Below, in pieces: positions 53,401-61,800 of a stretch of DNA of 64,000 bases. Location: the NCBI GenBank assembly GCA_963924555.1, contig OZ004591.1, positions 1,116,001-1,180,000 on the forward strand, in the 5' to 3' direction. The stretch comes from Crambe crambe. Lineage: Eukaryota; Porifera; Demospongiae; Poecilosclerida; Crambeidae. A program made the position numbers and the translations under genes. The stretch's first letter is position 1; each line of letters opens with the position of its first letter. Under the pieces are notes generated by a model. That model searched no databases and was not told the origin of the DNA. It saw nothing but the letters and a program-made list of their open reading frames with translations.

Positions 53401-56400
53401 AAAACAACTCTATGGCCATACTAGGCTCGCCCAGACACAAACAAGTGCCTCCTAAACTATGGACTTCCCATAATGCAACAGAGCTTGAAGACTGAAAGAC
53501 CCAAGACCGGTCCTTATTTTGAAGTGGTAGCAGAGTAGTGGTAGCTAGAACAATAGGCCTGGACCACGGCATCACAATTTGAGCATTCTCTGCAAAACCC
53601 TGTAGTAAAACTTGCTGGACTTTTATGGCCAGTGTCTAACCAAACTACTCTGGCTACATCAATGAAATGTGGTAACCTGTAGTAGTATGCTTTTAAAAAT
53701 GCTACAAGTCAACTGCTTGAGAAAAGGGGTCTTATGGAGCAAAAATTCAAAATGGAGTTATTGGCTAGCTTAAATCAAATTTATACACCATTTTTTGTTC
53801 CTGAGTTAATTATATTTACATCTCATGTTACATTTTATATGTAGCTTGTAAAGTTCAACAGCTTTTAATGTTTTGTCTGACCTGATAAAAAGACCCCTGT
53901 GGTTCGTAGACATGCTGCTGATAATAATTATTAAGCCCTGCTGCGCCACAACCGGGTCAAAGAGGAACTAATATTGACAATAGCTATGAAACTGTGCAGC
54001 TGTGTTATTATAGCCATCTGCTTAGTGGTGGTGATGATACTCTTCACCCCGATCCTGGATGTGTTGGCAGAGACTGTTTTGCTGCCTTTAAGTAAGACTG
54101 TTAATTTAGATAAGAGTGCTAGAGTAGTGAGTCAATATCCAAATGGCGAGGACGATTTCCCACTTCTAAATATGTCCATCGTTTTCCCAATATCTGGTAT
54201 CTTCTGTAACAATTTTGTGATATCAAAGACACAGAACGAATTCAAAGGCATGTCAGCCCAGTCATCTAATTGGACTGTATCTGTGCATGTTTTACCTGAA
54301 GTACCTCTCCTATCTGATGAATGTAACTTTATGATCAGAGAGAAACTCAACTTCAATACACCGACGATGTTGTATGAGAACTCCTTCTATCTTCATAAAG
54401 GATCAAAATACTCTATTTCGTCTTGTGTAGTGGGTGCCCCTTCACCTGCAAATGTGTGCATTGTCAGTGGAGACAGAAAATATAACTTTTGGCTGCATAC
54501 AAGAAAATGTCCGTACTCTATTTCTCTCTCTGTTTGTAGTCCTTATCCGAGCATAATTCACTATGGTGTAGCCGATCGAGATGACAAATACTATTTCATT
54601 CACTACATTGATGCTGCAACTATTGGCTCAGAGGTTTTTGTTCAGAACCGGATGTCGTTTTGGACTGAGGTCATCCGCGTCACTGGCAGCGATGTGCATG
54701 CAGTGACCAGCTGTACTATTCCAAATTCCGAGCCATACAATTGTTCAACTGACGATCTTTCAGTGACCTTTAAAGGCGTGGCTGTTCTGACTGTGACAGT
54801 TGCTGGGACCAATTCTAATGTGGTGGACTATTATAACAGCATACTCATCAAATGGAGCTGTGATCCTGAAGAATCAGCACTTATTGTCATCTTTCTTCTT
54901 CCCTGTTTCATTATTCCAAGCATATGTGGTGTGTTTTGTTGTTACAAGATGTCATAATCTGGAAATTTTCTTACTCTGTGTTAGCAAGTTCTTTCTCTCT
55001 CATAATGATAGGAAGCAAATTTTAATTGGGAGCCACATAAGCCACACCTACAGTCATGCCCAAAAAGTACAGCGACACCCATGATATCTCTGATCTTAAT
55101 ATAGTCAAGATCTTTAGTTGTGACACAACTCTATAATTCTAGTTATTTGACCACAAGTGGCTGGCCCTGTGAGTAGTACAGGGCCAGTGGGTGTGGTCAC
55201 AAAATATTCATAATGGGAATACAATATATATTCATTTGAAATATTGTTAATGTTACCAGATGATCGTTGCAAGAGACAGTAAACCATTAATGTTAGAACA
55301 TAATTATATCTATGTAGAATATTTGCCCCACTGCACATGTGTAGCAAGGGGTTAAGATATGTCTGTGGCAGAAAATTTTGATAATTACGCGCTTATTCAA
55401 CACTTATTGCTAGCATACTTATGAAGCCATAATGATGATAATAAATAAAAAAGAAAAGTAGTTGTGCAGTTCAAAAAAGTTCAGCAACTTAATGCTGTAA
55501 TTTTTATACCACACTACTCAAAATTGACTGCGCTATAATCCTTTACCTTGAATTGGACATGACAAAATATTCAGCTGGTGTGTAGCTAATGACATAACTG
55601 CACCACTTATGGTTTACACAACTGCATGGATTAGGTAAAAGTATGCAGCTGCTATAGCTACATGCTAACTAACCTCCTTCCAAGAACTTGTAGTGCATGG
55701 ACTCCAGGGAATTTGTATTGCTATATATGTTGTACGACTTTTGGAGTAATTAGCTACTGGTTTGTTTTATTGTTGAGAGAGAGATGTCTCATCTAAAGTG
55801 TCAGTATAATATTATAAGAAAAGAGGAAAAGGTTGCTAGAATGCAAATTCATATATACTTTCATTCTAATTAACAGTCATGGTTATGATGCAATCACACT
55901 TCAATTTTACTTTTGGCTCATGATGTAATTTCTTCTTGCCTATAAAGCTATATTAAATCGTCTTAGACTGTCAGACAATTTCCAACAAAGGTAAGAATTA
56001 GAGTTATTGAGGAAGGGAAGGGAAGGGCCTAATCTGATTAACTGTGACATCAAGAGAAACATTCCCTCTAGTGTGTTAGCTAGATATTCTGCAGTAGAAT
56101 GGCTTGTTTGGAGTGCTAAACCTGTCCTCATATAAAGTGAAGCCTGCTTACTGTGACCACCATCATTATGAATCTGACTAGCACATCCATGTTCATTATT
56201 CCTTAAATAACTAGGACCATCATCAATAACAATTTCTTATAATCATCATAGTTGAGCTGCACATCTCTTTGAAGGTATAATTGGAGAATCGTCTCGGAAG
56301 GATTGTTTCAGAATGTCAGCTCATTTTGGTCATCATCACATCCAAGCTATCTTGGTACATCATCACCATCATCACAACAAATGTCCTTTTTACAAAGGAC

Positions 56401-58825
56401 AGGACCCTGGTAAAGTTCTGAGGAAACTAACCAAGTTTTGCGGACCAAAACCATGCTGTTTGTTCTTTATCATTAGCGTGATTCTAACACTATCTATTAT
56501 TATTATTAAACTGTATTATTTAGGAGAATCAGTCAGTGAACAGTTCCATCCCAATGGTGGAGATTATTTCTCCCTTAATACTTCAATCGTTTTCCCACTA
56601 TCTGGATTATTTTGTCCCTCTTTTGTTATATCCAAAGAGGAAGATGATACGTCACATTGGGATGCTTCTGTGTATATTCTATCCAAGGTACCTTCTTTAT
56701 CCGATGGCTACAATTTTACGATTGACAAACAAGAGAATCTATCAATTCAAGGTGTGTCGTTCCATAAGAATTCATTCTATCTTCGTAATGGATCAATCTA
56801 CACCATTTCTTCTTGTGTATTGAATGTTCCTTCACCTGCTGTAAGTGTGTGCATTCTCAAGGGAGCAACGGAATACAGTTTTTGGCAGAGATCAAAAAAG
56901 TGTCTACACTCCATTCTTCTGCTACCTTGCAATCCTCATCATCCAAATATAACTTACCGCAATATTACTGACCAAGATGACCGATACTATTTTATTCACT
57001 ATATCAGTAATACCACAGTTAACTTTGATGTTCATATTCGGAGAAATATGTCATTTCAGGCTAAAATGGTCCACATTGATAGTAGTGAGTACAATTGTAC
57101 TCTACCTGGATACGACCCTCTTTGCGAGTGTTCAACTGGTAGTCTCTCAATGACCTTTAAAGGTGTGGCTATTTTAGTCATCACAGCTAATGAGACACAG
57201 AGTGTGGATTGGGATCACGACACTATACACATTGATTGGACTTGTGATCCTGAATATGGAGCAATCACTCTAATAATGGTACTCCCTATGGTCTTTGTTT
57301 GTGTCATATTTATTGTATCATGTGTGATACTTGGGTACTGTCTGAGAAAAAGGGAGTCTTCTAACTATACACAACAACAACGCAGGGCCAAATTAAAACC
57401 TTCTAGAAAAAGGGTTTGTTTGTTATGGGTTTGCTTGTGTATTTCCCTCTTTAACTTTAGCACTGGCCTTCACTCGTGTTGAAGCAATCTTACCAGTGAT
57501 ATGTACAACTCCTTCGATGTCAGGTATTTTCATTTCTGGTGATACCCGCATCATAAAATTCAACAGCTTCTTTTGCAGTGGTGTCTCAATTAGTTTGAGC
57601 GGAAACTCGTATCTCACAGCATCTCTTTACGTTGGAAGTAAAGCTCCTTTATTGAATGACCGCAGTGACATCATCATAAGTGACACAGCTTTTGAGTTGA
57701 ATTGCGGTGATGATTGGTGTTCTCAAAATAACAACTTGTATTTAAATCAGGACTCCTCCGTACAAGTTAATATCTGCTTGCATCAAGGTTCAACTTCATT
57801 CTACAAAAGGATTAAAGGAAATGATTCCTTCCAAGAGTGGCTTGACTCGTCATATCCTCATGGCAGTGGCCAGCCTATAAACAGTAGTACTTGTGCAAAA
57901 GATAACTTTGTGGTCAAGCAAGGAGACTATTACTTCTTTATTGTGTTTGGACCACATAATGCTGTGTCCTTTCTTGATGTGAGTATAAAGCTCAATCGTA
58001 CAGAATATTCTATACCTAATGGATCGGCGATCTGTACAACACAAAGCTACGGCACTGGAAGCTGTACTGTTTATGCACCACATATAGGCACGATGACAGC
58101 ACTCATTGCCATGTCTGATTCCAGCTCCATCAGTGATAAAATTACAATTGATGCTACTTGCATCTATCGTGCTGTCACTTTCGTACCTTTTTGCCTCCTT
58201 GTCTTCATTCTTAACTTTCTTATATTTCTTCTAATGTGTTTTGGTTATATTAAGTATCTCATTTTAAGAAGGAAAAAGAGCCCTGAGGAAAAAAAGCCCC
58301 TTCTTTCAGAGTCCCATCATATATCTTCTTCTGCCACCAACAGCTATCAGTCTATTGCTACTGTACAGACAGTTTCAGATAGCCACTCAAATACCACTCC
58401 CACTGTTGCATCTAATGATACTTCTGAGGGTCAACATCTTACTAACCAGCACACTTCACACTCTTCACAGAGAGATCCTGTAACTCCTGATCCAGTTGAG
58501 AGTGCTGACTCTAACTCAGAGACAACTCCTCCATTTGTCTCCGTTGAAGTGGTGGTTGAACCAACTGTAACTGTGCAAAGACCAATGACTACTGATCCAG
58601 TCGAGAGTGAGAAGTGTCAGAATGTATGTGACTCAATGACTCCTCCGTTTGTTCCTGTCTCTGTTCCTACTGATCTTTCTGCTTCTGAGCCCGTAAAAGG
58701 TGATCCTGCTTCAGATTCCTTGAAGAATGAACCAGAAGTGGACTCACCTGCTGTTTGTGACCAACCAAGTGATTAGAGGCATGCATGCAAAGAGATGACA
58801 CACTACGTAGTTAGCTGATTTTCAC

Positions 58826-58864
<39 letters not shown>

Positions 58865-61800
58865 TTAGTGCAGTATTATATTATTGTGGTTTATAGTTTT
58901 TGAGTTCTTAAGCGTTACTTTGGTTTTAAAATTAATATGTGAGATTATTATATTAGAATTGGCTATTTCTCAAATATGATTTGATGAATTTGTTCCAAAC
59001 TTCTGTCATGTGTTCTATAATGGTTAGACTATCTCTACACCAAATTTCCAGACCATGGCCATTAGTGAGTATCGGTAATCCAAAGTAATATTTGTCCATT
59101 ACTAAAGCTGCTTGCCATGTTCATATCACTGTCATGTCATGTATTCTGTAATGGTTGGACTATCTCCTTGCTTCATTCCAGCCCCCCCCCCCCCCCCCCC
59201 CCCCCCCCTGATGGCTACTAGTTATGGATATATATAAGATTATATTTGACGATTATATTTGACTCAAATACTATTTTCCATAACTAATAGCCATTGATGG
59301 GAGTGCCATTATTGATCACTTTCTATTTTTTATACAGGATATATTCTGCTAGCGTCCATTTTGACAGACTCCTTCGTCTCTTGTCTAATGATATCATGCA
59401 AAAGGCCAAGGACATAATTGGAGGGGACCTTTTAGAGGACCCTGAGCAAAGTTTGGCCGATATCAAGCTGGCTCTGCGTGTGTGCGCTGCTTTCAGAGGT
59501 TGCTATTTGGATTTTAGAGAGAAGGCAGAAATTATTGCTCAAAGGTGCAAGGAAGAGAGAACCAGTAGAACTGTGGCAGATGAGAATAATATATCGAAGG
59601 AACAGAGTAAAAAACTCGCTAACATGATGATGATTCAGGAGGGAAGTAGGTTGCTGTGTTTCTGGCCTCCCCGGAATTCTCCAGTTTTCTCTCCCCTCAA
59701 TGCCATCATGGAACGCTGCAATGATCTATTGGAGCTCCTCCAAACACTGCTTGATTTCAGGTAAGATCACTGCAATTTTTGGAACCAATATCACTCCAAT
59801 TCTAATTCCCGTTCCATTCTAGAGCTCAAAAGAAACTAGAATTTCAATTTGCTCTTAAGTGTTCATCTTATACATCAGCATCCATTCCTTCCTAAGTAAA
59901 AATGCTACTTCTTTTTTCTTCTTCTTCAGAGAATTAGAACTGATTCCCTTCGGGAGTGAACAGGTCACTAATTGCAGGGGTGACCCCATCATAGTGGACG
60001 TTCATAGTGGGTTCCAATCATGCATGAAGACTTTTCAGAGCCGGGCTGATGTGAGTTGTAGTCATAGCTACAGTATTATTATGAGGGGTCCCCTTATTAT
60101 TAGAGACAAATTTAATGTGTGCTGTATTACATCATTATTATGAGGGTCCCTTTAGTATTTAGAGACAAATATGTGCTGTATTACATCATTATTATGAGAG
60201 TCCCCTTATTATTAGACAAATATGTGCTGTATTACATCTTATTATGAGGGTCCCCTTATTATTAGACAAATATGTGCTGTATTACATATTATTATGAGGG
60301 TCCCCTTATTATTAGACAAATATGTGCTGTATTACATCTTATTATGAGGGTCCCCTTATTATTAGACAAATGTGTGCTGTATTACATCATTATTATGAGT
60401 TAGACAAATGTGTGCTATATTATATCATTATTATGAGGGTCCCCTTATTATTAGAGGCAAATGGCCCTCAAATGTATTCGCACAGAATATTTTGTGTTGA
60501 GCTATGATACACACTTTTCCTCAGGATTTGTTGGATCTTGAGCCAGAGTGTTCCTTCGAGGAGCATTTCTTCCACTTCCGTTCAAAGGTGAAAGACTTGG
60601 AGCAGCGACTGGTGCCTGCTCTCAAGCGAGCATTTGATACGGCATCCAGCTTACCAGCCCAGCTGCGAGTGCTAGAGATGTACCAAGGAATCAGCAAAAG
60701 AGATGCTATCAAGGTCAGTAATGGAGGGTACATGTGAAAATTAAGGCTTTTCATGGTCTTATCAGGTCAATAAAGCTTTTCATGGTCCTTTCTCAAATCA
60801 TACCTGTGAAAGTGTTGTCCGTGGGGACTAGCTACTCAACACTTACTAGAGCCAACTATAGACAAATCTCATCAGCAATACACACACTCGTTAATAATGA
60901 TGACTCACAGGAAGTAATAATAGATGATTGCACAACTCATGAATAATTAATGTTTATGCCACAATACCCTTAATATACCTTCCTTTAACCATTACCCAGA
61001 ACATACCCCTTATCCATCTCTGTTCTAGGCTAGTCTCCAGCCTCAACTTGCCTCCATCATCTCCAACCTCATATCTGAAATGTCTTCAGTGAGAAGTAGC
61101 CTTGATGCTAACTTCACCACTCCTCCCTCCTTCCCCCTCATCCCACCCATGGCATGCAAGTTGCTATGGTTACATGCCTTGAAAGCAAGGACCAGCGAAC
61201 CGATGGAAGTGATTAAAAAAGTCGCTCCTAAGTTGCTGGAAGGTGATGAAGGATGGAAACTGAGGCAGGCACATACTGATCTCCTCAGTCAAGTGGAAAG
61301 GTATTAGTTATTATTGATTAAGGAGACGACCTCTCTATTAAATCGACTTGTCCCTGGCAGCAGTACTAGATTAGTCCTCCACTGGAAGATAACAATAATA
61401 GTCTAGGGGCCTTTTATCTATCTCAAGTTTGAAGTACTGTAGTTTCATATCTCATGCCTGAAGGAGCCACATAACTGATAGTGGTGGTATTAAATTACCA
61501 GTAACACATTGTGTTGATGTTGTAGCCATGTCTCCCACACTGAATCCAGCTGGATCCAAGGAGTTCCAATGGGTCTCTACAAGAAACTGAGAGAAAATAT
61601 TTTGGTAAATGGTTGGCTAGCTAACTAGCTAACATGTTAATGACAACACTTCAAAGAATTTACCATTTCATCCTTAGAAAATGTGTTCTGATTAGCTAAG
61701 TATCCACATTTCAGGCTTGATTAGAGAGGTTTTACCCACTGCATATTATTATGTATTTCAGACAAGGACTCCAGAAGGACACCTGGTGGTTAACCTTGAC

